From: Arthrobacter psychrochitiniphilus
GTDB taxonomy: Bacteria; Actinomycetota; Actinomycetes; Actinomycetales; Micrococcaceae
Assembly (NCBI RefSeq): GCF_003185915.1
Contig: NZ_QHLZ01000002.1
Location: 124,001 to 188,000, forward strand
Direction: 5' to 3'
Length of the DNA: 64,000 bases
Shown: positions 8,073 to 17,126 of the stretch, in pieces
Layout of the letters: the number at the start of each line of letters is the position of its first letter
How positions within the stretch are numbered: the stretch's first letter is position 1
Notes under the pieces: generated by a model
Database searches by the model: none
What the model was told of the DNA's origin: nothing
What the model saw: the letters and a program-made list of their open reading frames with translations, nothing else
Program-made: the position numbers and the translations under genes

Positions 8073-8698
8073 GACGCCACCGTTTGCGTTCCCGTGGTGA
8101 CATGCAAGGCCAGGGTCTTACGCAGACTGTAACTGGCCACTTCACCTTCCACGGCTTCGCGAACAAGTGCTAAGTCCACAGCTTTGCCTGAGCCGGGGTG
8201 AAGGACTACCAGAACGCGCTTTTTTCCAATGCGGCTGGTGACTTGTTCAGGAGCCAGGCGCGCAGCTGTCCGTGCGGCTCTGGAGACCGCGGCCGCCAGC
8301 ACTTCACTGTCAACCACCACGGCGGAACGCTGATTCTGCACAATATGCCGCAACTTGTTCCCTGGAAGGATCGCCGCGAGCAACAGTGTTAACCCTAGAA
8401 GAGCCAGGAGTGCCGCTGCTCCGATCAACGCCCCAGGGGCAGCATCGGCTGTCAGTGAAAGTGATCCCTGGGCCAGTTTCGCTGGGGCTATCAGCAAGGG
8501 TGGCTGGCCAGTTGCCGCAAGCACCAGTTCCACGCCCAGCCACAGGGTTACCACGAGCAGCACGGCAGCCACTGTGACGGATAGAGTAGCCCTGCCCGAG
8601 CGGGTTTCACGGGCATTCATGCGATTGATGGCCCGGTTGTGCTGCTGGTTGTTGGGCAAGTTGCTCTGCTGGGGGCCCTTTGCTGTTGTGGCTCTCAT
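8069..8698 (-). CDS. DUF6286-type membrane protein of the Asp23 operon
   Basis: A 209-residue protein with a basic, Gln/Asn-rich cytoplasmic N-terminus (about 35 residues), two membrane segments (SVTVAAVLLVVTLWLGVELVL and LIGAAALLALLGLTLLLAAIL) and a soluble C-terminal domain of ~95 residues. This matches actinobacterial DUF6286 proteins, which occur next to Asp23/Gls24 genes. An internal start at Met28 (MNARETRSGRAT) is possible, but the first ATG overlaps the preceding stop by 4 bases as at the other junctions here. Function is unknown beyond the envelope-stress context. Confidence 0.75.
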   Translation of the reverse strand: MRATTAKGPQQSNLPNNQQHNRAINRMNARETRSGRATLSVTVAAVLLVVTLWLGVELVLAATGQPPLLIAPAKLAQGSLSLTADAAPGALIGAAALLALLGLTLLLAAILPGNKLRHIVQNQRSAVVVDSEVLAAAVSRAARTAARLAPEQVTSRIGKKRVLVVLHPGSGKAVDLALVREAVEGEVASYSLRKTLALHVTTGTQTVAS

Positions 8699-9120
8699 TG
8701 AACCCTCCCCGCGGTCCTGCTCGTGGCCTCATGAATTCCCGTGAAGCGAACATCTACGCGCGCAACTGTTGATCCAGCTAACAGCGCAAAACGCGCAGCA
8801 ACCACCTTCCTTGCCGCGGCCGCCCACTCAAAGACGGTGCCGCCGTCGAGCGTGGAAAAAACAGCAGTAGAGTTTTCCTTAGCCGCCCGGACCATGAGGG
8901 GCACAACCAGGCGAACTCCTACTTGTCCTTGCTCATCATGGAGCGAGGCCCGTACCTCTTGCAAGGGCACCTTGAAAGCATCGGCGGCAATGGCTGCTAT
9001 CAGCTGCTCCAAGGTGCCGGACGAAATGTTGGTGTACCCGGCGCACATCGGTGGCCGGCTTCGAAAACTTGGCTGCTGTTCAATCCCCAGCGGGCCGGTA
9101 TCCATGAGGCCGGTATTCAT
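8695..9120 (-). CDS. Asp23-like protein (divergent)
   Basis: A 141-residue soluble protein. Its pattern (SGTLEQLIAAIAADAFKVPLQEVRASLHDEQGQVGVRLVVPL ... DVRFTGI, residues ~33-130) is that of the Asp23/Gls24 family, which forms membrane-associated assemblies and is induced by envelope or alkaline stress. It is shorter and more diverged than the Asp23 protein two genes upstream. The junctions with DUF2273 upstream and DUF6286 downstream both overlap by 4 bases. The N-terminus up to ~residue 30 is proline/serine-rich and could be mis-assigned; Met6 is an alternative start. Confidence 0.65.
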   Translation of the reverse strand: MNTGLMDTGPLGIEQQPSFRSRPPMCAGYTNISSGTLEQLIAAIAADAFKVPLQEVRASLHDEQGQVGVRLVVPLMVRAAKENSTAVFSTLDGGTVFEWAAAARKVVAARFALLAGSTVARVDVRFTGIHEATSRTAGRVQ

Positions 9121-9308
9121 GAGGAAGTGCGCTTGCCTCTGAGGGCGTCAATGACTCCCCTGAAATCCAGCCGGCCCTCCATGCTTCGCCCGATGACCGC
9201 TCCAACCGCCATGCACAGGGCTACCAGAAGCATGGCCCAGAATCCGAAGGCCACGGCGGTAAGTGCCAGCACAGCCCCGACTACTGCCCCGATAGCGGTG
9301 GCACTCAT
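9117..9308 (-). CDS. DUF2273 small membrane protein
   Basis: A 63-residue protein that is almost wholly two membrane helices (IGAVVGAVLALTAVAFGFWAMLLVALCMAVGAVIG) followed by a short tail, SMEGRLDFRGVIDALRGK. That tail and the size are the DUF2273 signature. DUF2273 proteins sit beside Asp23 genes in many Gram-positive bacteria and are probably part of the membrane anchor. Both ends overlap neighbouring genes by 4 bases. Confidence 0.85.
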   Translation of the reverse strand: MSATAIGAVVGAVLALTAVAFGFWAMLLVALCMAVGAVIGRSMEGRLDFRGVIDALRGKRTSS

Positions 9309-9847
9309 GAGACGCGGGCTTCGCGCTGGCCGCTCTGCTCGGTACGAACGCGCTGCTCGTCATTGTCAGCCCGCCTGCTGGGCCGCTCATCGTCATCCTC
9401 GGTGGCAATGTGGATATCGGTGATGGAGACATTGACCTCCGTTACCTCCATGCCAACAACATCTTCAACAGCCGCATAGATGGCGTTGCGGACATCGTCG
9501 GCCACTTGCTGGAGAGGGTGCGGGTACTCCACCACCAACGTGACGTCAACTGCCACCTGGGTCTGACCCACTTCAACGCTGACACCCTGAGTGAGGTCCT
9601 TCTGACCGACGGCTTCGCGAATACTACCCAAAGCGCGGGCCGCACCGCCGCCGAGTGCGTACACACCGGGGATATCCTGGGCTGCAATGCCTGCCACCTT
9701 GGCCACCACACCGTCCGCCACTGTAGTGGTTCCGCGGCTTGTTGCTGTCTGCCGTGCCGCATCAAAAGTACTTGACGCTACGGGCTTTGCAGCGGCGTTG
9801 GCTGCAGGCTGGTTCTTGCTTTGAGGCGCAGTAGTCAAAATAATCAC
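9305..9847 (-). CDS. Asp23/Gls24 family envelope stress response protein
   Basis: A 180-residue Asp23/Gls24 protein, first gene of the operon. After an Ala/Gln-rich leader the family core starts at about residue 42: GVVAKVAGIAAQDIPGVYALGG, then VSVEVGQTQVAVDVTLVVEYPHPLQQVADDVRNAIYAAVEDVVGMEVTEVNVSITDI. The C-terminal 30 residues are highly charged (EDDDERPSRRADNDEQR). Asp23 proteins form a sheet on the inner membrane face, held by AmaP/DUF2273-type anchors such as those encoded downstream. The start follows CGGGAGTG, and two perfect 13-base direct repeats lie just upstream. Confidence 0.92.
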   Translation of the reverse strand: MIILTTAPQSKNQPAANAAAKPVASSTFDAARQTATSRGTTTVADGVVAKVAGIAAQDIPGVYALGGGAARALGSIREAVGQKDLTQGVSVEVGQTQVAVDVTLVVEYPHPLQQVADDVRNAIYAAVEDVVGMEVTEVNVSITDIHIATEDDDERPSRRADNDEQRVRTEQSGQREARVS

Positions 9848-9866
9848 TCCCGAAATTCATCGTGTC

Positions 9867-9892
9867 GATATTTTTCAAGCATATTTTTCAAG
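9867..9892 (-). repeat. Perfect tandem 13-base direct repeat upstream of the Asp23 operon
   Basis: Two adjacent identical 13-base units (read on the minus strand: GCTTGAAAAATAT) end about 20 bases upstream of the Asp23 start codon. Each carries an AT-rich core with a TTGAAA hexamer. The local AT richness contrasts with the GC-rich surroundings. Promoter or regulator-binding role is inferred from position only; the spacing between hexamers (13 bases) does not fit a standard -35/-10 pair. Confidence 0.6.
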
Positions 9893-10013
9893 CTCGGTGC
9901 CATCGTGGCGCCTACAAGTAAGGCGTAGCGAACGCTTACATCCTCACGGTGAATTTTATGTGATCTTAATCACAAGTATGGGGCGGCTCCAATGACCGGT
10001 CAAATGGGGCTGC

Positions 10014-10319
10014 TCAGATTGCGAGCCACTTCCCGGTTTGGCGGCGGTAGGTGCGCAGCGCACCCGAGCTGGCCACGGTATTCACACCGTGCGCCATGGA
10101 TACCGCAGCGTTGCGCGCAAACTGGTTCTCGGCGTCGTGCTCGCTGGCCTCCACCATGAAACGCACGGTGATGCGCGGGGTTCCGGCCACAATATCTAGC
10201 TGATTTGCCTCCACTACATGAGCGGCACCGACAGCGGCAACGGCCATGTCCATAACTTCCTCGGGGGCGTGGCCAGGACGCAGCCCGGTGATCTGAAGGG
10301 TGGCGCGGAAGGAAGGCAT
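10014..10319 (-). CDS. Small hypothetical protein downstream of ppc
   Basis: A 101-residue soluble protein starting MPSFRATLQITGLRPGHAPEEVMDMAVAAVG, with an ATG preceded by GGAAGG on the coding strand. The middle (PRITVRFMVEASEHDAENQFARNAAVSMA) looks like a small alpha/beta fold of the dodecin or thioesterase size class, but I cannot place it in a named family. It lies between ppc and the Asp23 operon on the same strand. A strong hairpin separates it from ppc, so it likely has its own promoter. Function unknown. Confidence 0.65.
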   Translation of the reverse strand: MPSFRATLQITGLRPGHAPEEVMDMAVAAVGAAHVVEANQLDIVAGTPRITVRFMVEASEHDAENQFARNAAVSMAHGVNTVASSGALRTYRRQTGKWLAI

Positions 10320-10350
10320 TACTCCAGCCTATCGGCGGTGGGCCACACAC

Positions 10351-10420
10351 AAAATTGCGCCCGCCTCCCAAATATGCGCCAGGTAAAGCGGGCGCATATT
10401 TGGGAGGTGGGCGCAATTTT
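10351..10420. terminator. Very long hairpin (30-base arms) after ppc
   Basis: Arms at 10351-10380 and 10391-10420 are complementary at 29 of 30 positions, and the remaining pair is a G-U wobble on one strand. The loop is 10 bases. Each arm ends in a run of A or T (AAAATT / AATTTT), so it can act as an intrinsic terminator in either direction. It lies between the ppc stop and the next minus-strand gene. The arm length is well beyond a typical terminator, so it might also be a dispersed palindromic element. Confidence 0.85.
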
Positions 10421-10445
10421 CAGCACGGGAAGCCGAAGCCGGTGC

Positions 10446-13265
10446 TTATCCGGTGTTGCGCAAGCCGGCGGCAACACCATTGATGGTGATCAGCATGGCT
10501 CGTTGCAGGCGCTCATCCACCTCGCTCGCGGTGATGTCCGCTTCCCGGACGCGGCGCAGCAACTCCACCTGGAGGTAGGAGATCGGGTCCAGATACTGAT
10601 CCCGGACTTCCAGGGAACGCTTGAGCAGCGGCTGGTTACCCAACAGCTCGCTTTCTCCTGTCAGCAGCTGAATTTCGGCAACAGTCAGGTCAAACTCGGC
10701 GCGAATTGTGGCGAACAGGTGCTGCAACTCGGCAGGGACCAGGGTGCGAACATAGTGCGCGGCAATATCCATATCCGTCTTGGCCAACGTCATCTCCACG
10801 TTGGAAATGGTGGAGGAGAAGAAGTGCCAGTGATCCAGCATTTCCTTGAGCTCTGCTCCGCGGCCGGCCTCACGTGCCGCGCGAAGGCCGGAGCCCACAC
10901 CGAACCAGCCGGGCACGATCTGGCGTGACTGGGTCCAGCCGAACACCCACGGGATGGCGCGCAGCCCACCCAGGCCAGACCCCGAGTCCGGGCGCTTGGA
11001 CGGGCGTGAACCAATGTTCAACGAGCCCAGCTGTTCCACGGGGGTGGAGGCCAGGAAGTAGGCCGGCAGATCCTGGTGCTCGATCAGTGTCCGGTAGCTG
11101 CCAAAGGCCGCATCAGAGATGACTTCCATGATCGCCCCAAAGCGGCCCAGATCGTCCTCGGAGTGGCGCGGAGCCTGATGCAGAGCAGATCCCTGCATGA
11201 CAGCAGCGAGCGAGAGCTCCAAGTTTTCACGGGCCAGTTCCGGCAGGGAGTACTTATCCGAGATGACCTCGCCCTGTTCGGTGAACTTGATGGCGCCTTC
11301 CAAGACGCCGTTGGGCTGGGCCATGATGGCATCATACGTGGGGCCACCGCCACGGCCCACTGAGCCGCCACGGCCGTGGAACATGCGCACGTTGACACCA
11401 TGCTTGAGTGCAACATCGCGGAGCTTGCGCTGGGTCTTGTGGATTTCCCACTGCGAGGTGAGCACGCCGGATTCCTTGTTGGAGTCCGAATAGCCGAGCA
11501 TGATTTCCTGCACGTCTCCGCGCAGCCGCACCAATTCACGGTAGGCAGGATCCGAGAGCAACTGGTCCACAATCTCCGCCGAGGCGCGCAGCTCGTCCAC
11601 GGTTTCCAGCAGCGGGGCAAAGCCGATCTTCGCGTAGCGGTTCTCACCCGTGAGCTGGACCAGACCGGCCTCGCGGGCCAGCACGGCAGCTGCCAAAACG
11701 TCATCGGCGCCGCGAGTCATGGAGATGATGTACGTTTCCACAACATCCGGGCCGTAGGTGCGCAAGGCACGGCGCACCACACGGAAAACGTCGTACGTGC
11801 CGTTCGCTGCGCCGTCGAGCTTAATGGGGTGACCGGACAGCGGGCGGTGGCTGGCCAATTCTGCGCTCAGTACGGACATCCGCTCGGCACGCTCGAGTTC
11901 TGCGTAGGGTTTGCCCAGCTCGCTAACCCGGTCAATGAGCTGGCCGACGGCGTCATGGTGGTAATCCGCGTGCTCGCGGATGTCCAAGGTGGCCAGGTGG
12001 AGGCCGAAAGAGGAGATGGCCCGGCGCACCGAGGCGAGGGCGCCGTCGGCAACCAGCGCTGCCGAATTGTTGCGCAGTGAGGTCTCCAGCAGTTCAAGAT
12101 CGGCGATGAGCTCGGAGGTGGCGCTGTAGTCCCGGCCGGGCTCGTGATACGCGTCCGCTGCCACGCGCTTTTGGGTGTTGAACAGCTTGGCCTTGATGCA
12201 CGTCAGCTTCAGACGGTACGGCTCATCCGCGTTCAATTCCAGCACGCGGGCATCGAACCCGGGCAGGTTCGCCAGATCGGCTGCGATGGAATCCGTCAAC
12301 GCCTTATCCGCACCGCACAGGGCACTGGAGTTGGAGAGGACGCTGAGCAGTTCATCAATGAGCGCCGTGGCAATCTTCACGGCGTTCTGGTTCTGCAGGA
12401 TCAGCACTTCACGGGTGACCTCCGAGGTGACGTTGGGGTTGCCATCGCGGTCCCCACCAATCCAGGAGCCAAAGCGCAGCGGAGCCGCATCGGCAGGTAA
12501 AGAAACACCGTGCTCGCCGAGGAGGTCGCTGAGCTCGGTCAGCACCTCCGGCATGGCGTCGGTGAGGATGTTGCGCAGGTAGTAAATAGCGTTGCGTGCC
12601 TCATCCATGGGGGTGGGGCGAACCTTGCGCAGCTCATCGGTCTGCCACATCTGATCAATGATTTCGGCAAGTTTGCGGTCCTGGCGGGTACGCGCGGACG
12701 TGCCTTCCTCGGAGGGAGTGGCCAGGATATCGGAGAGTTTGCGGATCTTATCCAGCACCGAACGCCGTGACGCCTCAGTGGGGTGGGCGGTGAAGATTGG
12801 CCTCACATCGAGTTCATTGACCACCTTCTGCAAAGCATCCGTACCGGCTTGTTCAGCGATCTCGGTGACAGCCTTGGCCAGCCAGCCATCCTTTTCAGCA
12901 CGTGTTCGCAGGCTGCGCACGCGGTGTACTTGCTCGGCGGCATTGGCCAGGTGAAAATAGAACGCAAAGGCGCGAACCAAATCGGTTGCCTGCCCCAGTG
13001 GCAGGGAGGCGAGGACCTCGCGGACCTGCTCTGCGACGTCATTCGCGCTCCAAGGCCCTGTGCCGGAATCGCCGCGGGCGGCTTCCTTGGACTCCTTGGT
13101 GAGCAGACGGACTTGCTCCACCATGGCGAGCAGCTCGGGCCCGTGCTGACGGACCAGGGATTCACCCAGGAGCGTGCTGACACGGCGTACATCTCGGCGC
13201 AGATCAGTGTCCTGCTCCGGGTTCTGGGAGGTGCCCTGAGGGCTAGCGTGCATGTCTGAGCTCAT
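10446..13265 (-). CDS. ppc: Phosphoenolpyruvate carboxylase
   Basis: Fixes bicarbonate onto phosphoenolpyruvate to give oxaloacetate, replenishing the TCA cycle. At 939 residues it is full length. The catalytic histidine motif [12 protein letters not shown] is at residues 159-170 (His161). The glycine-rich [16 protein letters not shown] loop, which binds PEP, is present, as is the C-terminal GLRNTG needed for activity. AAGGAC lies nine bases upstream of the ATG. It is monocistronic by layout, ending in a strong hairpin. Ppc together with the glyoxylate shunt at 56-59 kb gives this organism two anaplerotic routes within one window. Confidence 0.97.
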   Translation of the reverse strand: MSSDMHASPQGTSQNPEQDTDLRRDVRRVSTLLGESLVRQHGPELLAMVEQVRLLTKESKEAARGDSGTGPWSANDVAEQVREVLASLPLGQATDLVRAFAFYFHLANAAEQVHRVRSLRTRAEKDGWLAKAVTEIAEQAGTDALQKVVNELDVRPIFTAHPTEASRRSVLDKIRKLSDILATPSEEGTSARTRQDRKLAEIIDQMWQTDELRKVRPTPMDEARNAIYYLRNILTDAMPEVLTELSDLLGEHGVSLPADAAPLRFGSWIGGDRDGNPNVTSEVTREVLILQNQNAVKIATALIDELLSVLSNSSALCGADKALTDSIAADLANLPGFDARVLELNADEPYRLKLTCIKAKLFNTQKRVAADAYHEPGRDYSATSELIADLELLETSLRNNSAALVADGALASVRRAISSFGLHLATLDIREHADYHHDAVGQLIDRVSELGKPYAELERAERMSVLSAELASHRPLSGHPIKLDGAANGTYDVFRVVRRALRTYGPDVVETYIISMTRGADDVLAAAVLAREAGLVQLTGENRYAKIGFAPLLETVDELRASAEIVDQLLSDPAYRELVRLRGDVQEIMLGYSDSNKESGVLTSQWEIHKTQRKLRDVALKHGVNVRMFHGRGGSVGRGGGPTYDAIMAQPNGVLEGAIKFTEQGEVISDKYSLPELARENLELSLAAVMQGSALHQAPRHSEDDLGRFGAIMEVISDAAFGSYRTLIEHQDLPAYFLASTPVEQLGSLNIGSRPSKRPDSGSGLGGLRAIPWVFGWTQSRQIVPGWFGVGSGLRAAREAGRGAELKEMLDHWHFFSSTISNVEMTLAKTDMDIAAHYVRTLVPAELQHLFATIRAEFDLTVAEIQLLTGESELLGNQPLLKRSLEVRDQYLDPISYLQVELLRRVREADITASEVDERLQRAMLITINGVAAGLRNTG

Positions 13266-13450
13266 GAGTCAGCGTCCTTACGGTCTATGAATCTGGGGTG
13301 CTCGTATGCGGCGCTGAATACGGTGGCGGCCCAAGGCAGGGCCTTTTGGATCCTACTGGGCCTTGTGTGACGGGTGCCAATCAGTCTCAAATTGTGGCTG
13401 AATTTTTACGGCTGGCCACCGGCTAGCCGGCGTGGCTGGCTACCGTTCGG

Positions 13451-14002
13451 CTACCGTGCGGCGTAGCTGGCGTGGGCGCTTTCCCAGCAAGGGTAAAAGT
13501 CGTCCCACCAGTGCTGCCAGTCAATGCTTTTGCCCTCAAGGGCCTCATTGAGGTGGTCCAGATGCACGTGCCAACCGGCCATCGACATCAACACAACCTC
13601 TTCCGGCAGCGCAACAACATTACGGAACGTCAACACCGTACCGCCGGGCACGGGGACCAGTTCAATACGAATCCGGCCGTGCATCGAGTTGGAGATTTCA
13701 AGGAGCGCTGGCGCCTCGGCTTCCACCACGCGCCCGTTCCACCAGTCAGTTTCAATGCCTTGTCCAACATCTTTGACGTTGAGCCATTTCAGGTCAAAGG
13801 AGGATCCCGTCTTAGCGTGACCACGCACTTTGGCCCACCACATTTGGGTTTTTTCGGGATCAGTCAACATGGCCCACACCGCGTCCGGGGATGCTGCATA
13901 ATGCCGGGTGAAGACAAGTTCCGTGCGCTCGGAATCCACTACGGCCCAGGTGCCGAGCGGAAACCGTGCCATGTCCTTGTTGAATTCTGCGTTTGAAGCC
14001 AT
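13451..14002 (-). CDS. SRPBCC/AHSA1-family protein
   Basis: A 183-residue START/Bet v 1-like protein. The typical opening VFTRHYAASPDAVWAMLTDPEKTQMWW is at residues ~30-55, and the C-terminal helix region (EVVLMSMAGWHVHLDHLNEALEGK) is also typical of the AHSA1 group. These proteins bind hydrophobic ligands or act as small stress-related factors. It is divergent from the DUF1684 gene across a palindrome-rich spacer. No specific ligand can be inferred. Confidence 0.8.
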   Translation of the reverse strand: MASNAEFNKDMARFPLGTWAVVDSERTELVFTRHYAASPDAVWAMLTDPEKTQMWWAKVRGHAKTGSSFDLKWLNVKDVGQGIETDWWNGRVVEAEAPALLEISNSMHGRIRIELVPVPGGTVLTFRNVVALPEEVVLMSMAGWHVHLDHLNEALEGKSIDWQHWWDDFYPCWESAHASYAAR

Positions 14003-14023
14003 GAACCTATTCTTCCACTACCG

Positions 14024-14098
14024 CCGGGCACCCGGATCGTTAGGTGCCCGGATCGCCGGGCACCCACGGCGTTAGGTGCCCGGACCACTGGGTGCCCG
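14024..14098. repeat. Alternating palindromic units between two divergent genes
   Basis: Five copies of an 8-9 base unit occur in 75 bases: CCGGGCACC at 14024 and 14056, and its inverse GGTGCCCGG at 14043, 14075 and (8 of 9) 14091. Successive copies alternate in orientation, so two stable hairpins can form (14024-14051 and 14056-14083). The array fills much of the 169-base spacer between the SRPBCC gene (minus) and the DUF1684 gene (plus). It could be an operator array for both promoters or a small repeat element. Confidence 0.75.
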
Positions 14099-14171
14099 CC
14101 GCGCCCGGAATACGCGCATGCACCCCGCCGTTGCAACGGGTAGAGGTTTTTAGCGCATTCAAAGGAGCATC

Positions 14172-14978
14172 ATGAGTACCCCCACCGCCGAGCTCAGCCG
14201 TCTCACCCAGCGTTGGGAGCGCTTCCGTTCCGGGCGGGACACCTCGTTGGCCGACGCCCACGGCTGGCTGACCCTGACCTCCTTCCACTGGCTCCCCACC
14301 ACCGCGTCCGTTTTGCCCGGCATACCCGGACTGTGGAGTTCTGACGGCACTGCGGCGTCACTGACCGCCGCTGCAGAGGATCACCTGACGCTGGTGAAAA
14401 GCGGCGAACCGGTGAATGGCACCGTCACCGCTTTGCTCGTGGATGAAGAGTCACTGCTCTGGGTTTCCTATGGTTCGGTGGTGGTTGAGCTGGGCATGCG
14501 GGCCAACCGCTACATGATCCGTACCCGTGACGCGCTCTCACCCACCTTCACCCATTTTGCTGGGGTGCCCGTTTTTGACTACAACCCGAATCTCGTGGTG
14601 ACGGGGGCGTTTACCCGCTTTGCTGCACCGCGCGCGGAGGCCATCGCCACGGCAAACCCGGAGGTGCCCGGCTCCGCCGAATTTGTTGGTGAAGTGTCCT
14701 TTGAACTGGCGGGCACGCAGTACCAGTTGGACGCTGAAGCAGGCGCCTTGGGTTCTCTTGTGATCACATTCCATGACGCCAGCAACAACGTCTCCACCGC
14801 GCCGTGGCGCAAGGTTGAACTGTCCAGGCCGCGCCCGGACGGCTCCGTTGTGCTGGATTTCAACCGCGCCATCAACTACCCCAGCGCCTTCAGTGACTTC
14901 GGTACCTGCCCGCAACCCGTTGCAAACAACACGCTGGCCGTGGCCATAGAAGCCGGCGAGCGCGACCCGAGGAAATAA
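14172..14978 (+). CDS. DUF1684 domain protein
   Basis: A 268-residue protein that matches DUF1684 over almost its whole length. The hallmark C-terminal pattern is VVLDFNRAINYPSAFSDFGTCPQPVANNTL, usually seen in this family as a DFNRAYNPPCAF-type motif. The N-terminal half includes GWLTLTSFHWL, also conserved. Such proteins are cytoplasmic and uncharacterised. Only 26 bases separate its stop from the convergent acyl-CoA dehydrogenase stop. AAAGGAG lies just upstream of the ATG. Confidence 0.85.
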   Translation: MSTPTAELSRLTQRWERFRSGRDTSLADAHGWLTLTSFHWLPTTASVLPGIPGLWSSDGTAASLTAAAEDHLTLVKSGEPVNGTVTALLVDEESLLWVSYGSVVVELGMRANRYMIRTRDALSPTFTHFAGVPVFDYNPNLVVTGAFTRFAAPRAEAIATANPEVPGSAEFVGEVSFELAGTQYQLDAEAGALGSLVITFHDASNNVSTAPWRKVELSRPRPDGSVVLDFNRAINYPSAFSDFGTCPQPVANNTLAVAIEAGERDPRK

Positions 14979-15004
14979 ATCCTGCGCTAAACGAGGGCAC
15001 CGCC

Positions 15005-16219
15005 CTAAACGATCGCCGAAATCCCCGTAATGGCCCGCCCGGCAATGAGTGTGTTGATTTCGTGGGATCCCTCATAGGTATAAATGGCTTCGGCATCGGC
15101 AAAGACCTTCGCCATGGAATAGTCACTGACAATTCCGTTGCCGCCCAGAATAGACCGCCCCAGCGATACGGTTTCGCGCATCGCAGACGTGGTGTGAGCC
15201 TTGGCCAGGGCCACCTGGGCCATGGTTGGACCCCCGGAGTCACCAGAGCCGGCGCTCTCTGACGCGTCTTGCAACCCCGCAATGCGTACCATCATGGCCA
15301 ACGAAGAGGTGGCATTGCCCAGCATGGTCACCAACTGCGATTGAATCAGCTGGAACGCGGCAAGGGGACGGCCAAATTGCTGGCGCTCAAGAGCATAGGC
15401 CCGGGCAATATCAAAGGCCGCGAGCTGTTGCCCCACTGCCTGCCATGCCACGGAGATCCGCGAGCTGAGCAGCAACTTGTTGATGTCCGCGAAGGAATTG
15501 ACCTGGGCAATCCGGTCCCGCTCCGGGACTTGCACGTCTATGAGTGTGATGTGCGCGTTTTGGACTGTCCGCAGCGCAATTTTGTTTTCAATCTTGCTCC
15601 GCTGCACCCCGGAAAGAGTGGCATCCAGGAAGAAACCCCGTACCTCCCCTGTCTCGGCATCCCGCGCCCACAGCAACATCCGCTCGCAAAACGTCCCGTT
15701 GCCAATCCAGCGTTTGGCACCGTTGATCACCCAGTGGGTTCCGCCGTCGTCGCCCATCACACGCCGGGCCGTGGTGACCATCCCGCCGGCAACATCGCTG
15801 CCGTGATCAGGTTCGGTCAGGGCAAAGGCGCCCGTGGTGCGCAGCGCCACGGCATCGGCGAGCATCCGCTCCTGCTGCTCCTGCGAGCCAAAGTCAATGA
15901 GAGCCTGCACAAAAAGGTCGTGGTGGACCAGAAAAAACGTGGCTAGGGACGTATCTACCCGCGTCATTTCAGCCACTACCAGCCCCGTGAACAAGTGGCT
16001 ATACCGGCGGCGGTCCGGGGCAGCCAGATCCAGGGCAGCAATCTTGGGCAGGATGTGGGCCGGGAACTGCGCATCATTCCACCAGCCGACGGCGTGCGGG
16101 GCCACCTCCTGCGCCAGAAAGGCCCGCAACTGTGCCAGCTTGGCCTGTTCCTGTGCACTGAGCAGCGCCTCGAAGTCGTAGAAGTCCGCGGACGGCAACT
16201 CCCTCTCAGGCAAACTCAT
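15005..16219 (-). CDS. Acyl-CoA dehydrogenase (glutaryl-CoA dehydrogenase-like)
   Basis: FAD-dependent acyl-CoA dehydrogenase, 404 residues. The FAD/substrate signature [17 protein letters not shown] and the catalytic-base segment [18 protein letters not shown] are present, placing the base at Glu383, as in glutaryl-CoA and isobutyryl-CoA dehydrogenases. The start overlaps the upstream SDR stop by 4 bases. Paired with a 3-hydroxyacyl-CoA dehydrogenase-type SDR, it likely takes part in catabolism of a branched or dicarboxylic acyl-CoA. Exact substrate is not determinable here. Confidence 0.88.
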   Translation of the reverse strand: MSLPERELPSADFYDFEALLSAQEQAKLAQLRAFLAQEVAPHAVGWWNDAQFPAHILPKIAALDLAAPDRRRYSHLFTGLVVAEMTRVDTSLATFFLVHHDLFVQALIDFGSQEQQERMLADAVALRTTGAFALTEPDHGSDVAGGMVTTARRVMGDDGGTHWVINGAKRWIGNGTFCERMLLWARDAETGEVRGFFLDATLSGVQRSKIENKIALRTVQNAHITLIDVQVPERDRIAQVNSFADINKLLLSSRISVAWQAVGQQLAAFDIARAYALERQQFGRPLAAFQLIQSQLVTMLGNATSSLAMMVRIAGLQDASESAGSGDSGGPTMAQVALAKAHTTSAMRETVSLGRSILGGNGIVSDYSMAKVFADAEAIYTYEGSHEINTLIAGRAITGISAIV

Positions 16220-16995
16220 TTGGGTGCCATCCGGATGGCGCCGTCGAGTCTGATGGTTTCGCCGTTCATCATGGCATTCGCGAGAATGTGTTCCACAAGC
16301 GCCGCATATTCAGCGGGCTTGCCCAGCCGTGAGGGGTGCGGAACCTGCGCCCCCAGGGAATCTTGCGCCGCTTGCGGCAAACCTGCCAGCATGGGCGTTT
16401 CAAAGATGCCCGGCGCAATGGTGACTACCCGGATCAGCGAACGCGCCAGTTCACGGGCTAGTGGCAAGGTCATGGCCGCCACGGCACCCTTCGAGGCCGC
16501 ATAAGCGGGCTGGCCGATCTGCCCGTCAAAGGCAGCCACGGAGGCTGTGTTCACAATAACCCCGCGCTCGGGACCGAATTCCCCCGCGAGCGGCTCGGCA
16601 GCGGCCATGGCCTCGGCACACAGCCGGACCACATTGAAAGTACCCACCAAATTGATCTGGACCACGCGGCTGAATGCCTCCAACGGCAGCACACCCTCAC
16701 GCCCCAGCACCTTCCCGGGAGTGGCAACGCCTGCACAATTGACAGCGATTCGCAGCGTCCCCAGCTCGGCGGCAGCCTGGACCGCGGCACGCACCTGGGC
16801 CTCATCGCACACATCAGCTGGGGCAAAGACAGCCCGCTCCCCGAGTTCCGCGGCAAGCTCGGCACCGTGCGAACCTGGCAAATCAACCAGTACGACGGCG
16901 GCACCGGCCGCGTGCAGCCGCCTCGCCGTTGCTGCACCCAGCCCGGAGGCACCACCGGTGATGAGCGCAACCGTGCCATTGTCAGAGATTTCCAT
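16216..16995 (-). CDS. SDR-family 3-hydroxyacyl-CoA dehydrogenase-like protein
   Basis: A 259-residue classical short-chain dehydrogenase/reductase. The nucleotide-binding TGGASGLG is at residues 13-20, and the active-site residues are Ser152, Tyr165 and Lys169 (YAASK). The VLVDLP segment after the second strand favours NAD(H), and the overall pattern resembles human type 2 3-hydroxyacyl-CoA dehydrogenase (HSD17B10-like). It is the first gene of a two-gene operon with the acyl-CoA dehydrogenase, consistent with beta-oxidation. The substrate is inferred. Confidence 0.88.
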   Translation of the reverse strand: MEISDNGTVALITGGASGLGAATARRLHAAGAAVVLVDLPGSHGAELAAELGERAVFAPADVCDEAQVRAAVQAAAELGTLRIAVNCAGVATPGKVLGREGVLPLEAFSRVVQINLVGTFNVVRLCAEAMAAAEPLAGEFGPERGVIVNTASVAAFDGQIGQPAYAASKGAVAAMTLPLARELARSLIRVVTIAPGIFETPMLAGLPQAAQDSLGAQVPHPSRLGKPAEYAALVEHILANAMMNGETIRLDGAIRMAPK

Positions 16996-17126
16996 AATTC
17001 CTCCTCATTGAGGTGCTGCCACCCGTCACCAGGCCACAACGACTTTGCGTTAATGCATACTAACCAAAATTTCTGGATGCTGGGGCGTGCCTTTAACACC
17101 ACGGCTAGGACAGTACGCTTGGGTCC

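Noticed and set aside
12783..13259. 158-codon plus-strand frame, and other long frames antisense to ppc
   Set aside because: Fully inside ppc on the opposite strand, with no ribosome site or family pattern; explained by high-GC codon use.
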